A stretch of DNA of 27,000 nt, from contig CAJUCW010000044.1 of assembly GCA_910585275.1 (NCBI GenBank), positions 1 to 27,000 of the forward strand, in the 5' to 3' direction. The position numbers were made by a program, and so were the translations under genes. The stretch is from an uncultured Muribaculaceae bacterium. GTDB taxonomy: Bacteria > Bacteroidota > Bacteroidia > Bacteroidales > Muribaculaceae. A model generated the notes under the pieces. It saw only the letters and a program-made list of their open reading frames with translations. It did no database searches and had not been told where the DNA came from. Positions 8,531 through 16,413 of the stretch are shown here, in pieces. Every line of letters begins with the position of its first letter. The first letter of the stretch is position 1.

Positions 8531-11098
8531 TTAGAACCAGCGGGTATATGCAAAATCCATGCGGTGAGGAAGGGCAGCATTGTTCGGATACATGCGCAAT
8601 GCATAACGGAACGTGCCGGCATCCGTAGCAGTAGCCTTAAGCTCGTAAGAAAGGACACTGCCGTCTTTCTTAACAATCTTCAGAGGCTCCGTACCCATGA
8701 ATTCGCTCTGGCCGTCATGCTCGCGATATTTTACGAGCTCCACGCCGATTGAATCGCCAAGACCCTTGGTGTCGATAGTACACTTCACGTCTATGGTGTT
8801 GCCTGTGCTGATTGCAGCCTTGCCGACTGCACCGTCAACGATTTCAACGTTGAGCACCTCTACCTGATTCCACTTGGAAGCAACCTCTTCTTTCCATGCA
8901 ACGATTTCACGGGCCTCTGCGTAGTTGTTCTTTTTGAGTTCGGCGGAACGCTTCGACTCGGGAACGTAAAGACGGCTGATATAATCGTCAAGCTGACGCT
9001 TCATTGTGAAATGAGGTGCGATGTGGCCGATCGAACGTTTGATGCGGTCAATCCACTCGGGGCTGTAACCCTTATAGTTCTTGTTGAAGTAAAGGGGTAC
9101 AATCTCGTTTTCGAGCATAGAATATATAGTAGCTGCGTCAAGGCGGTCCTGCTGAGCCTGATCGGTATAGGTACGCTTTTCAGTCAATGCCCAACCTGCC
9201 ATCTCGTCGAACTTATATCCTTCATACCACCATCCGTCGAGCACTGAGAAATTAAGCACACCGTTCATTTCGGCTTTCTCTCCCGATGTGCCGGATGCTT
9301 CAAGAGGACGTGTGGGAGTATTGAGCCAGATATCTACACCTGTCACAAGACGTTTTGCCACAATCATGTTGTAATCCTCAAGGAAAATAATCTTACCGAG
9401 GAACTGCGGCATCTTCGAAATCTCTACGATTCTCTTGATCAAGCCCTGGCCTGCACCGTCGGCGGGGTGTGCCTTGCCCGAGAAAATAAATTGCACAGGA
9501 TATTTCTCATTGTTGACAATCTTAGCGAGACGGTCGAGGTCGGTGAAGAGAAGATGTGCCCTCTTATAAGTGGCGAAACGGCGAGCGAAGCCAATGATGA
9601 GTGCATTGGGGTTTATTTTTTCAAGGATATTCACCACTGCACCCGGATCACCCTGATTCTTAAGCCACTTCTCTTTGAAATCGCGGCGCACGAAATCGAT
9701 GAACTTATTCTTGAGGGTCATTCGCATATTCCATATCGCCTCGTCGGGCACATCGAAGATGCCCTTCCAAGCCTCAGGATCGCTCTGCTCCTCAAACATC
9801 TTTTCGCCAAGGTTCTCCATGTAGAATTTTTTCCACTCCGAAGCAGCCCATGTCGGCATGTGAACGCCGTTGGTTACGTATTTCACATGCGATTCTTCCG
9901 GAGCATACCCCTTCCAAATTCCGGCAAACATCTTCTTAGACACCTCTCCGTGGAGCCAGCTAACGCCGTTTGCCTCCTGGCAGGTATTGAGTGCGAACAC
10001 ACTCATAGAGAAACGCTCCGGAGTGTCGGGATTTTCACGACCCATATTAATAAGGTCGTTCCAAGAAATACCGAGTTTGGCAGGATATTCGCCAAGATAT
10101 TTCCCGAGAAGGCTCTCCTCGAAATAATCATGGCCGGCAGGAACCGGAGTATGTACGGTGTAAAGGGAGCTTGCACGCACCACCTCCAAAGCGACATTGA
10201 ATGGAAGTCCCTCTTTCTGCACATAATCAACAAGACGCTGAAGATTGAGAAGAGCGGCATGTCCCTCGTTAGCGTGGTAAAGGTCTGTATGTATGCCGAG
10301 ACGGTTGAGCATGTAGATACCACCGATGCCAAGGAGATACTCCTGCTTCATGCGGTTTTCCCAATCGCCGCCATAAAGTTTATGTGTAATAGGACGGTCG
10401 AACTCCGAGTTCATATCGAAATCGGTGTCGAGGAGATAAAGTTTCATGCGTCCTACGTTCACACGCCATACATGGCAATAAATCATGCGCCCTGGGTAAG
10501 GCACCTCAAGAATCATCGGCTGGCCATCCTCACCGAGCACCGGCTCAATAGGAAGCTGGTCGAAGTTCTGGGGCTCATAGTTTGCAATCTGCTGGCCGTC
10601 GATCGAAAGCGACTGTGAAAAATAGCCGTAACGATAGAGGAAACCTACCGCAGTCATCGGCACGCGGCTGTCAGACGCCTGCTTGATGTAGTCGCCCGCA
10701 AGCACGCCAAGGCCGCCGGAATATATCTTAAGACAGTTGCATAGACCATATTCCATAGAAAAATAAGACACCGAAGGAATATCATTGCGCATCGGTTGGC
10801 TCATATAGTTCTGGAATTCGGCATATACGCCGTTTACTCGTTCCATCATGCCCTCGTCGGCGAGAACCTCCTGAAGACGGTCATAGCTCAACTGCTGGAG
10901 AAGCATTACAGGGTTCTCTCCAACTTTGCGCCATAAGTCATGGTCAAGATCACGGAAAAGGTTCTTTGCCTCGCTGTTCCATACCCACCAGAGGTTTTTG
11001 GAAAGCTCCTCAAGCGGCTTAAGCTTCTTGGGAAGCTCTGCGCTTACTGTGAGGTTACGCCACACGGGCTCATTTGTGTTGCTTACCTGAAGTTTCAT
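8531..11098 (-). CDS. glgP: Alpha-glucan (glycogen) phosphorylase, GT35
   Basis: This 855-residue PLP enzyme releases glucose-1-phosphate from glycogen or related alpha-1,4-glucans. It resembles the shorter bacterial/archaeal alpha-glucan phosphorylase branch with an N-terminal DUF3417-like region (about 1-115, including NLWWVWNSEA). The phosphorylase core has GFARRFATYKRAHLL (503-517), FSGKAHPADGAGQG (539-552) and the PLP site RPLEASGTSGEKAEMNG (597-613), where Lys608 is the likely Schiff-base lysine. About 100 residues at the C-terminus form an added beta-rich region. It starts 34 bases after the stop of the glycogen synthase gene on the same strand, with no promoter motif in the gap, so the two should be co-transcribed. 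This puts glycogen synthesis and breakdown in one unit. Confidence 0.94.
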   Translation of the reverse strand: MKLQVSNTNEPVWRNLTVSAELPKKLKPLEELSKNLWWVWNSEAKNLFRDLDHDLWRKVGENPVMLLQQLSYDRLQEVLADEGMMERVNGVYAEFQNYMSQPMRNDIPSVSYFSMEYGLCNCLKIYSGGLGVLAGDYIKQASDSRVPMTAVGFLYRYGYFSQSLSIDGQQIANYEPQNFDQLPIEPVLGEDGQPMILEVPYPGRMIYCHVWRVNVGRMKLYLLDTDFDMNSEFDRPITHKLYGGDWENRMKQEYLLGIGGIYMLNRLGIHTDLYHANEGHAALLNLQRLVDYVQKEGLPFNVALEVVRASSLYTVHTPVPAGHDYFEESLLGKYLGEYPAKLGISWNDLINMGRENPDTPERFSMSVFALNTCQEANGVSWLHGEVSKKMFAGIWKGYAPEESHVKYVTNGVHMPTWAASEWKKFYMENLGEKMFEEQSDPEAWKGIFDVPDEAIWNMRMTLKNKFIDFVRRDFKEKWLKNQGDPGAVVNILEKINPNALIIGFARRFATYKRAHLLFTDLDRLAKIVNNEKYPVQFIFSGKAHPADGAGQGLIKRIVEISKMPQFLGKIIFLEDYNMIVAKRLVTGVDIWLNTPTRPLEASGTSGEKAEMNGVLNFSVLDGWWYEGYKFDEMAGWALTEKRTYTDQAQQDRLDAATIYSMLENEIVPLYFNKNYKGYSPEWIDRIKRSIGHIAPHFTMKRQLDDYISRLYVPESKRSAELKKNNYAEAREIVAWKEEVASKWNQVEVLNVEIVDGAVGKAAISTGNTIDVKCTIDTKGLGDSIGVELVKYREHDGQSEFMGTEPLKIVKKDGSVLSYELKATATDAGTFRYALRMYPNNAALPHRMDFAYTRWF

Positions 11099-11132
11099 TT
11101 ACTGTATCGAAAATATTTAGTCTATTTATCTC

Positions 11133-12797
11133 TTATTTAATTCTGGCATCGCGACGCATAGCCGCCACTTCGAATGCTTCGTCATATGCCTTTATGAAGT
11201 AGCTCCAATCCGCCTTCCTCGAAGTCGCGGTAGCAGCTTCTGAAGCATCGGCCCTGTCGCCCTGTGAGAATGTGGAATACTCATAAAGCTGATGGGCAAT
11301 CTCTGAAGCAGCCTCGGAATAGTTGGAATCTGTGCGCCCGACCACCTTAACGCCACAGGCACATATCGAATTAACGAATTTTAAAAGAATCCATTGCCCA
11401 AACCCACTCTTATCCGTCGTGATGGTAGGCACACCGAAAGCCACACTTTCAAGCGGCGTATAACCCCACGGTTCATAATAAGAGGGGAAAACGGTAATGT
11501 CGATGGCAGGAAGGATGTCATAATATGAAATATTCACTACTCCATCACCGCCGTCAAGATAACACGGCACATAGATTACACTCACGTCATTGCGGAGTTT
11601 CCCTTCACGTTCAAGAGAAGATACACGACATGCCACAGCATCATTATCTTCATTATGAAGTCTATGCGTCAGGAAATCAGGACTCTCTTTCACAACGGTT
11701 TTATTTGCCAAAGATGAACGTAGTTCGAGCGACGGCTCCTTAACCCATGCGGGGACCAGCACAAGTCCGAGAACTTTTTTCGAAGGGTTTCTCGATTCGA
11801 GGTCGGCAATCGAATCAAGGAAAAGGTCAAGTCCTTTGTTCCTGTATTCGTTACGTCCCGAAGTGGCTACAATCAAAGTATCGTCGTCATATTTATAACC
11901 CTTCAAAGAAGAAGCGATTGAAAGGATGCGCTCACGCCCCGCCTTCCTCAGGGTTTTATATTTAGCCTCACCAGGCACAAAATCGGGTTCGAATCCGTTG
12001 GGAGTTACCACCTGAGGGCGAATGTCGAGCAACTGCTCGCATTCCCTTGCAGTGATTTCGCTCACCGCAGTGAAACAATCAGCCTGATGCGCCGCCGTTT
12101 TCTCAAGGGAATGCTTGGCTTCCATATTCAATTCGCGGGCCATCTGGTCGCCGTTATATCCTGAAAAATAGTCGTATAACGGTTTGCCGTTGCCGCAAAT
12201 GCTTCTGCCTATGCTGGTGGCATGGGTAGTAAACACGGTCATTGCCTCCGGATCGGTCATTTTAAGATAAAGAAGGCCCATGGCTGTGGTCCATTCATTA
12301 AAATGTCCGATTATATTCCCGGCATCCACTTTAAGGTGCTTTGCAAGAGCATCCATCACGATTGCCGCAGCAACGGCAAAGGCACACCCTTCATGGTAAT
12401 CACCGTATGCATGCATCGAATCGACTCCATAGAGTTCCCACATTTTTCCAAAAATTCCATTGAGATGCTCATATACTCCGTCAAATTTTATAAGTACGAC
12501 CTGGGGAGATCCGGGGATATCCCATCGTCCCGTTCTGACGGTTATGCCGAAAGGAAGCTTCATGCGGCTCGCGCATGATTTCATGAGAGTCTTTCGTTCG
12601 ATAAAATACGGAGAAGGGGTTTCGGAGGTCCAGACATCGGGTCCAATAAAAATAAGTCGGTCACCGAATTGTTGCTGAAGTACGCGGGCTTTTGTAGATA
12701 ATACAGTATAAATTCCGCCTATCTTGTTGCAGACCTCCCAACTCGTCTCCATCAGGAGACCAATTTGGTTGCGATCTGTTCGCTTTTGTTTCTGCAT
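11133..12797 (-). CDS. Glycogen synthase, family GT3 (eukaryotic-type)
   Basis: This 554-residue glycosyltransferase matches the family GT3 synthases of animals and fungi rather than the common bacterial GT5 GlgA. The N-terminal ETSWEVCNKIGGIYTV (17-32) corresponds to the GT3 SWEVANKVGGIYTV motif. HFNEWT (165-170), SGRNEYRNKG (313-322) and YYEPWGYTPLES (440-451) followed by TTDKSGFG are the nucleotide-sugar and catalytic motifs. GT3 enzymes usually use UDP-glucose. The reading frame is open 29 codons further upstream, but that extension would be read from a long hairpin and looks unlike protein. The ATG at 12797 is therefore chosen; it is preceded by AAAGGAAAGAAG and matches the family N-terminus. 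A glucan phosphorylase gene follows after 34 bases. Confidence 0.9.
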   Translation of the reverse strand: MQKQKRTDRNQIGLLMETSWEVCNKIGGIYTVLSTKARVLQQQFGDRLIFIGPDVWTSETPSPYFIERKTLMKSCASRMKLPFGITVRTGRWDIPGSPQVVLIKFDGVYEHLNGIFGKMWELYGVDSMHAYGDYHEGCAFAVAAAIVMDALAKHLKVDAGNIIGHFNEWTTAMGLLYLKMTDPEAMTVFTTHATSIGRSICGNGKPLYDYFSGYNGDQMARELNMEAKHSLEKTAAHQADCFTAVSEITARECEQLLDIRPQVVTPNGFEPDFVPGEAKYKTLRKAGRERILSIASSLKGYKYDDDTLIVATSGRNEYRNKGLDLFLDSIADLESRNPSKKVLGLVLVPAWVKEPSLELRSSLANKTVVKESPDFLTHRLHNEDNDAVACRVSSLEREGKLRNDVSVIYVPCYLDGGDGVVNISYYDILPAIDITVFPSYYEPWGYTPLESVAFGVPTITTDKSGFGQWILLKFVNSICACGVKVVGRTDSNYSEAASEIAHQLYEYSTFSQGDRADASEAATATSRKADWSYFIKAYDEAFEVAAMRRDARIK

Positions 12798-12829
12798 ACT
12801 AATCTTCTTTCCTTTTTCACTATGGCTGT

Positions 12830-12880
12830 AAAAAAGCCTACAAGATGCCTGCAGGAATACCCTGCGGGCATCTTGTAGGC
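12830..12880 (-). terminator. 20-bp hairpin plus U-tract at the glycogen operon 5' end
   Basis: Arms 12836-12855 and 12861-12880 pair over 20 bp with one wobble position around a 5-base loop. On the minus strand the hairpin is followed by TTTTTT (12835-12830), the layout of an intrinsic terminator. It ends only 33 bases before the glycogen synthase ATG, and the consensus promoter at 12882-12913 places transcription start at about 12878, inside the hairpin. It may therefore be a 5'-terminal stability element or attenuator of the operon rather than an ordinary gene-end terminator. Confidence 0.75.
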
Positions 12881-12881
12881 G

Positions 12882-12913
12882 CAAAATTACTATTTTTTAC
12901 CGACATAGCCAAA
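12882..12913 (-). promoter_or_regulatory. Consensus promoter for the glycogen operon
   Basis: On the minus strand TTTG (12913-12910) and TAATTTTG (12889-12882) are separated by exactly 20 bases, matching the Bacteroidetes primary promoter. The predicted start near 12878 coincides with the outer base of the 12836-12880 hairpin. Confidence 0.75.
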
Positions 12914-12946
12914 TAAATGTATGCAAAACCGCCATTTTATACATCT

Positions 12947-12978
12947 ACGACCCGTCTGTATTGCTACAAACGGGTCGT
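12947..12978 (-). terminator. Hairpin after the DUF3127 gene
   Basis: ACGACCCGT (12947-12955) pairs with ACGGGTCGT (12970-12978), and an inner TGTA/TACA pair closes a TTGC loop. It lies 43 bases after the DUF3127 stop. No clear U-tract follows, so termination by this hairpin is likely but not certain. If it works, the 12836-12880 hairpin is not needed to end that gene. Confidence 0.5.
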
Positions 12979-13021
12979 CATATGCATATATCGGCATATC
13001 GCCGACATCATGGAAACAGGT

Positions 13022-13444
13022 TCAGAACGGAAGGTCTTCGTCTGCGTTTGCGGGCGCCGAAGTGAACGAAGGAGCCTCGCCCATAGCAGGGGCGCCAAAC
13101 TGGGGCGCAGGCTGCTGATAAGCGGCCTGAGGCTGCCCGTAACCACCCTGCGGAGCAACAGGGGCCTGATTCTGGCCTACGTAATCCCTGGCTGCATATA
13201 CATTGACATCGGTGTACCATCTTCCATTGAATTCACGGCTTTCAAGGTCAAACGAGAGAACGTAGTCCCTGCCCGTTTCAAGACGAATATTATCTACCCG
13301 GTCGCCAAACACGTGGAATTTCACTTTTCTCGGATAAGTGCCAAACGTTTCAAGCACCCATTCTTTCTTTTTCCACGGATTGCCGGCCTTTGATGTGCCC
13401 GACTGAAGTGGAAGGTCCATTATTATTCTTCCTTCAATTTCCAT
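13022..13444 (-). CDS. DUF3127 protein with SSB-like acidic tail
   Basis: The product is 140 residues. Residues 1-88 (MEIEGRIIMDLPLQSG, then GNPWKKKEW, then SFDLESREFNGRWYTDV) match the Bacteroidetes DUF3127 family, a probable small OB-fold-like beta domain. Residues 89-133 form a Gln/Pro/Ala/Gly-rich linker, and the protein ends DEDLPF. That layout, a compact domain plus disordered linker plus acidic tip ending Pro-Phe, is that of single-stranded DNA-binding proteins, whose tip recruits replication and repair enzymes. A nucleic-acid role is inferred. The frame is open 54 codons further upstream, but that part runs through the promoter region and looks non-coding, so the ATG at 13444 is chosen. 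It is divergent from rsmG. Confidence 0.8.
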   Translation of the reverse strand: MEIEGRIIMDLPLQSGTSKAGNPWKKKEWVLETFGTYPRKVKFHVFGDRVDNIRLETGRDYVLSFDLESREFNGRWYTDVNVYAARDYVGQNQAPVAPQGGYGQPQAAYQQPAPQFGAPAMGEAPSFTSAPANADEDLPF

Positions 13445-13590
13445 AATTATATCGTTGTTGAAAAAGTTTTTCTGCGGATTTTCAATCAATTTTACTAGCC
13501 CCCGGCACGCAAACGCAACCGATTGCACGGACTCGGGGGAGTGCGAAATTACAAATTTAAAGCCGTTCCACCAAATTTTATCACTATTAG

Positions 13591-13621
13591 TTTTCCGACT
13601 CATCAACTTTTTCTATCTTTG
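13591..13621 (+). promoter_or_regulatory. Candidate promoter for rsmG
   Basis: TATCTTTG (13614-13621) matches the -7 consensus TAnnTTTG, with a T-rich imperfect -33 (TTTT at 13591-13594) about 19 bases upstream. The predicted start near 13625 leaves a leader of about 20 nt before the rsmG ATG. Confidence 0.55.
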
Positions 13622-13644
13622 CATACAATTTAAAACATATCGGC

Positions 13645-14268
13645 ATGATTGACCATATATTAAAATATTTCCCCTCTCTTACTGAATCGCAAATCTCTCA
13701 GTTCCAACTTATGACCGAGCTTTATCCTGAATGGAACGAGAAAATCAACGTCGTTTCGAGAAAAGACATCGACAACATCGAGGTGAACCATATCCTGCAT
13801 TCACTCTCTATAGCAAAATTCATAAAATTTAAAGACGGCTCTTCCGTCATGGACTTCGGTTCGGGCGGAGGTTTGCCCGGACTGCCGCTTGCCGTTGCCT
13901 TTCCGGAAGTCAGATTCCATCTTATCGACAGAATTGGAAAAAAAATCAGAGTGGCGAAAGAAATTTCCGATGCAATAGGCCTAAAAAACGTGAGTTTTCA
14001 ACACGGGGATTCCGGAGAATGTCATGAAAAATTCGACTTTGTCGTGAGCCGTGCCGTGATGCCCCAGCCAGACCTTGTAAAACTGGCGTCGCGCAACGTA
14101 TCGCGCATCCAGCGCAATGCCCTTCCAAACGGAATCATCGCCCTTAAAGGGGGCGATCTTAATGCCGAACTGCGCTCTTTGAAACAGCGGACCGAAGTTG
14201 TAGATATCAATAATTTTTTCAAAGAACCGTTCTTCGACACTAAGAAAATTGTTTATACTACAGTATAA
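13645..14268 (+). CDS. rsmG: 16S rRNA m7G527 methyltransferase RsmG (GidB)
   Basis: This 207-residue S-adenosylmethionine methyltransferase modifies N7 of G527 in 16S rRNA. The SAM-binding loop reads VMDFGSGGGLPGLPLA (68-83), followed by the RFHLIDRIGKKIRVAKE segment (90-106) and FDFVVSRAV (130-138), all typical of RsmG. Length is normal (200-240). The downstream metallo-hydrolase starts 11 bases after its stop, so the two genes probably share a transcript. In many bacteria gidB sits with gidA or parAB; that linkage is not seen here. Confidence 0.93.
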   Translation: MIDHILKYFPSLTESQISQFQLMTELYPEWNEKINVVSRKDIDNIEVNHILHSLSIAKFIKFKDGSSVMDFGSGGGLPGLPLAVAFPEVRFHLIDRIGKKIRVAKEISDAIGLKNVSFQHGDSGECHEKFDFVVSRAVMPQPDLVKLASRNVSRIQRNALPNGIIALKGGDLNAELRSLKQRTEVVDINNFFKEPFFDTKKIVYTTV

Positions 14269-14279
14269 ATAGCATTGAT

Positions 14280-14921
14280 ATGAAAGTTGCGATTTTTCAA
14301 TTCAGCCTTTTCGGCATAAACACTTATGTAGTTTATGACCCGGCTACAAAGGAATGCGTGATCATCGACCCCGGAATGATTAACCGCGAGGAAGAAAAAG
14401 CTATGGCGGAATTCATCAAAAAGAATTCACTTAAAGTAGAGTCGGTAATCAATACCCACCTCCATATCGACCATGCCGCAGGTAATTCTTTCCTTAAAAA
14501 TGAATACGACATGCCTGTTTTGGCAAACGACGCCGACCTTCCGCTTGGCGAAAGGATGCAACAACAGGCGCAAATGTTCGGACTTGGCGGAAGTTTTAAA
14601 GGAGTTGAAGTAACCCAGTTCATAAAGGCCGGTGACCTAATCAAAGTAGGCGACGGAGAACTTGAAGTAATCGAGGTGCCCGGACATTCCCGTGGAAGCA
14701 TAGCACTCTATGACCGCAACGACGGATTCGTGATTGTGGGCGATGCTCTTTTCCAGGGGAGCATCGGAAGAACAGACCTTCCGGGAGGCGACTACACCAC
14801 CCTTATATCAAGCATTAAAAACGGACTTCTCACGCTTCCGGACAAAACTATAGTTTATCCGGGACATGGAAGCCCGACAACGATAGGAGAAGAAAAAAAA
14901 TTCAATCCATACCTTAATTAG
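14280..14921 (+). CDS. Metallo-beta-lactamase-fold hydrolase (glyoxalase II-like)
   Basis: This 213-residue protein has the complete binuclear metal site of the MBL fold: THLHIDH (59-65, giving His60, His62, Asp64, His65), His136 in VPGHSRGS, Asp155 in IVGDALF, and His196 in YPGHGSPT. The size and GHSRGS/GDALFQGSIGR motifs are those of the small glyoxalase II-related group, which act on thioesters or related substrates; the actual substrate is unknown. Cytoplasmic, with no signal peptide. It follows rsmG by 11 bases. It converges on the DUF3108 gene with only 19 bases between stops. Confidence 0.88.
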   Translation: MKVAIFQFSLFGINTYVVYDPATKECVIIDPGMINREEEKAMAEFIKKNSLKVESVINTHLHIDHAAGNSFLKNEYDMPVLANDADLPLGERMQQQAQMFGLGGSFKGVEVTQFIKAGDLIKVGDGELEVIEVPGHSRGSIALYDRNDGFVIVGDALFQGSIGRTDLPGGDYTTLISSIKNGLLTLPDKTIVYPGHGSPTTIGEEKKFNPYLN

Positions 14922-14940
14922 TAGGATTCTTTTTTTTAAT

Positions 14941-15705
14941 TCAAGGGATATAATAGCATTTCACCTGACCTACCGGCAAACTCCCCACCACCTGCAATGG
15001 AATATGTTGCGGGTCGGTGGAGATCCAGGCGTCGATGTCGTCGCTCGACTTCTTCTGCCCTTCCGTTGTAAACCGGAATTTGATATGATATGCATCCCTT
15101 CGTTGTTTATTACGAAGCTTAATCGTCTCTTTGCCGACACACCTGATTGTAAGCGACTCCGATTTGGATCCGGAAAAAACCGTCGCCTTCACAACGCCTC
15201 CCGATGCAAGCCGTGGATAATCGATTGTTCTTAGGAAATAGAACACGCTCAACATATCGAATGTAGCACCGGTGGCAGTAAGTTGTTTCTCACTATGGCT
15301 CACATTCCCTTTTTTGTCTATCTTGACACGCTTGGCATGTCCCCCCACAGTTCTTCCTGCGTATGAATAGACAATATCGTCGCGTCTGTATTTACCGTCC
15401 TCGTGAGCTATCTTCGAATAAGACACCGGCTTGAAACCGTTTATCTTAACTGTGCCAAGCAGAGTGTCGCGGACCTGATAAAAATTGTCGGCCCACGGCT
15501 TGGTTTTTCCCACGAGCCTTATTTTATATTCGTTCCCGTGATTTGTCAGTTCAAGGGTTGCGGTGCCGGCATCCTTATGAATCAAACCCCATTTGTATGA
15601 AATGACGTAATTGAGTTTTTCGTTTTCGAAATCGGAAGCCCAAAGGCTCCTTACTCCGAAACAAACTAAAAAAGCAACGAGAACTATCGATTTTAATATT
15701 TTCAT
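14941..15705 (-). CDS. Exported DUF3108 protein
   Basis: The 254-residue product begins with a clear signal peptide (MKILKSIVLVAFLVCFGVRSLWA, cleavage likely before SDFENE). The rest is beta-rich with the family landmarks LNYVISYKWGLIHKDAGTA near the start and DAWISTDPQHIPLQV near the end, which identify DUF3108. Members are periplasmic or envelope proteins whose fold resembles lipid-carrier-like barrels; no reaction is known. The 238 bases between this gene and thioredoxin contain a short hairpin (CCTATGG 15772-15778 with CCATAGG 15794-15800) and the thioredoxin terminator candidate, but no recognised promoter. Confidence 0.85.
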   Translation of the reverse strand: MKILKSIVLVAFLVCFGVRSLWASDFENEKLNYVISYKWGLIHKDAGTATLELTNHGNEYKIRLVGKTKPWADNFYQVRDTLLGTVKINGFKPVSYSKIAHEDGKYRRDDIVYSYAGRTVGGHAKRVKIDKKGNVSHSEKQLTATGATFDMLSVFYFLRTIDYPRLASGGVVKATVFSGSKSESLTIRCVGKETIKLRNKQRRDAYHIKFRFTTEGQKKSSDDIDAWISTDPQHIPLQVVGSLPVGQVKCYYIP

Positions 15706-15814
15706 TTTCTTAAGACTAATTTTTCACTTAGAAGGAAGAGATCATATCTCATCCGGTTATTATTTTGACACCCTATGGTCATAACGGTTTATTCCATAGG
15801 AAACATAATTCAAC

Positions 15815-15865
15815 AAAAAACCGGACAGATTCCTTTTTAGCGGATTCTTGCCCGGTTCGGTTTTT
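15815..15865 (-). terminator. Probable terminator after thioredoxin
   Basis: Complementary AAAAACCG/CGGTTTTT and AACCGG/CCGGTT segments can form a stem with a large loop, and the minus-strand copy ends in CCGGTTTTTTG. The loop is long (about 27 bases) and the inner part imperfect, so support is moderate. It lies about 80 bases past the thioredoxin stop. Confidence 0.45.
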
Positions 15866-15943
15866 CATAATAAGGTGTAATAATAACGATTAGGGTTTCG
15901 GGTATTGTTTATAGTTAGCAAAAAGGGTTTATATGAAACTTCA

Positions 15944-16240
15944 TCAATAATACTGTGCAAGCGTTTGTTCAAGCGATGAAGCCGACTGCACTCCCGAGGC
16001 CCTCCATTCAAGCTTTCCGTTCTTGAATATCATAAACGTAGGCACAGATCGAACATTGTAGATGGCGGCAAGTTTCTCATTCTTGTCGATATCTATTTTG
16101 ATTATTCTCGCTTTGTCGCCTACCTTTTCATGCAACTCATCGAGCACGGGATGCATCATTTTGCAAGGGCCACACCACGTTGCAAAGAAATCTATAAGCA
16201 CAGGGACTTCTGACTTGACAATATCTTCGAAATTTTCCAT
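15944..16240 (-). CDS. trxA: Thioredoxin
   Basis: This 98-residue protein is a single thioredoxin domain with the active site WCGPC (Cys23, Cys26), the buried Asp in LIDFF (17) and the cis-proline loop VRSVPT (Pro67). The GKLEWRASGV segment near the end is also standard. There is no signal peptide, so it should act as a cytoplasmic disulfide reductant, reduced by thioredoxin reductase. It is a little shorter than the typical 105 residues but has all core elements. It is divergent from the type I-like glutamine synthetase gene. Confidence 0.94.
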   Translation of the reverse strand: MENFEDIVKSEVPVLIDFFATWCGPCKMMHPVLDELHEKVGDKARIIKIDIDKNEKLAAIYNVRSVPTFMIFKNGKLEWRASGVQSASSLEQTLAQYY

Positions 16241-16312
16241 AATTCATTATTTTTGGTTCATACAATTACAACAACTTCGTTATAACTTTGTTTAGGTTAT
16301 TCGCCATTTTAT

Positions 16313-16344
16313 TTTGGTCAGCTATCTTTTTTTGTGTAAATTTG
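16313..16344 (+). promoter_or_regulatory. Consensus promoter for the second glutamine synthetase
   Basis: TTTG (16313-16316) and TAAATTTG (16337-16344) are separated by exactly 20 bases, a full match to the Bacteroidetes primary promoter. Transcription should start near 16348, giving a leader of about 65 nt before the ATG at 16414. Confidence 0.8.
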
Positions 16345-16413
16345 TCAGCGAAACGGTTGAAAATCCATTTTGTTCCGTTTCAGAAATGTTGAATCATTCA
16401 TTAAATAAAAACC

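Noticed and set aside
9467..10618. Long plus-strand open frame of 383 codons antisense to the glucan phosphorylase
   Set aside because: It lies wholly within a well-supported gene, has no recognisable motif, and is the usual result of codon bias. The same holds for 7113-8003 (minus), 16903-17907 (minus), 1248-1997 (plus) and 23684-24280 (minus).
12798..12884. 29-codon N-terminal extension of the glycogen synthase
   Set aside because: It would be encoded by the 20-bp hairpin and the transcription start region, and the family begins close to the internal ATG.
13445..13606. 54-codon N-terminal extension of the DUF3127 protein
   Set aside because: It overlaps the divergent promoter region, shows no domain character, and the family starts at the internal MEIEG.
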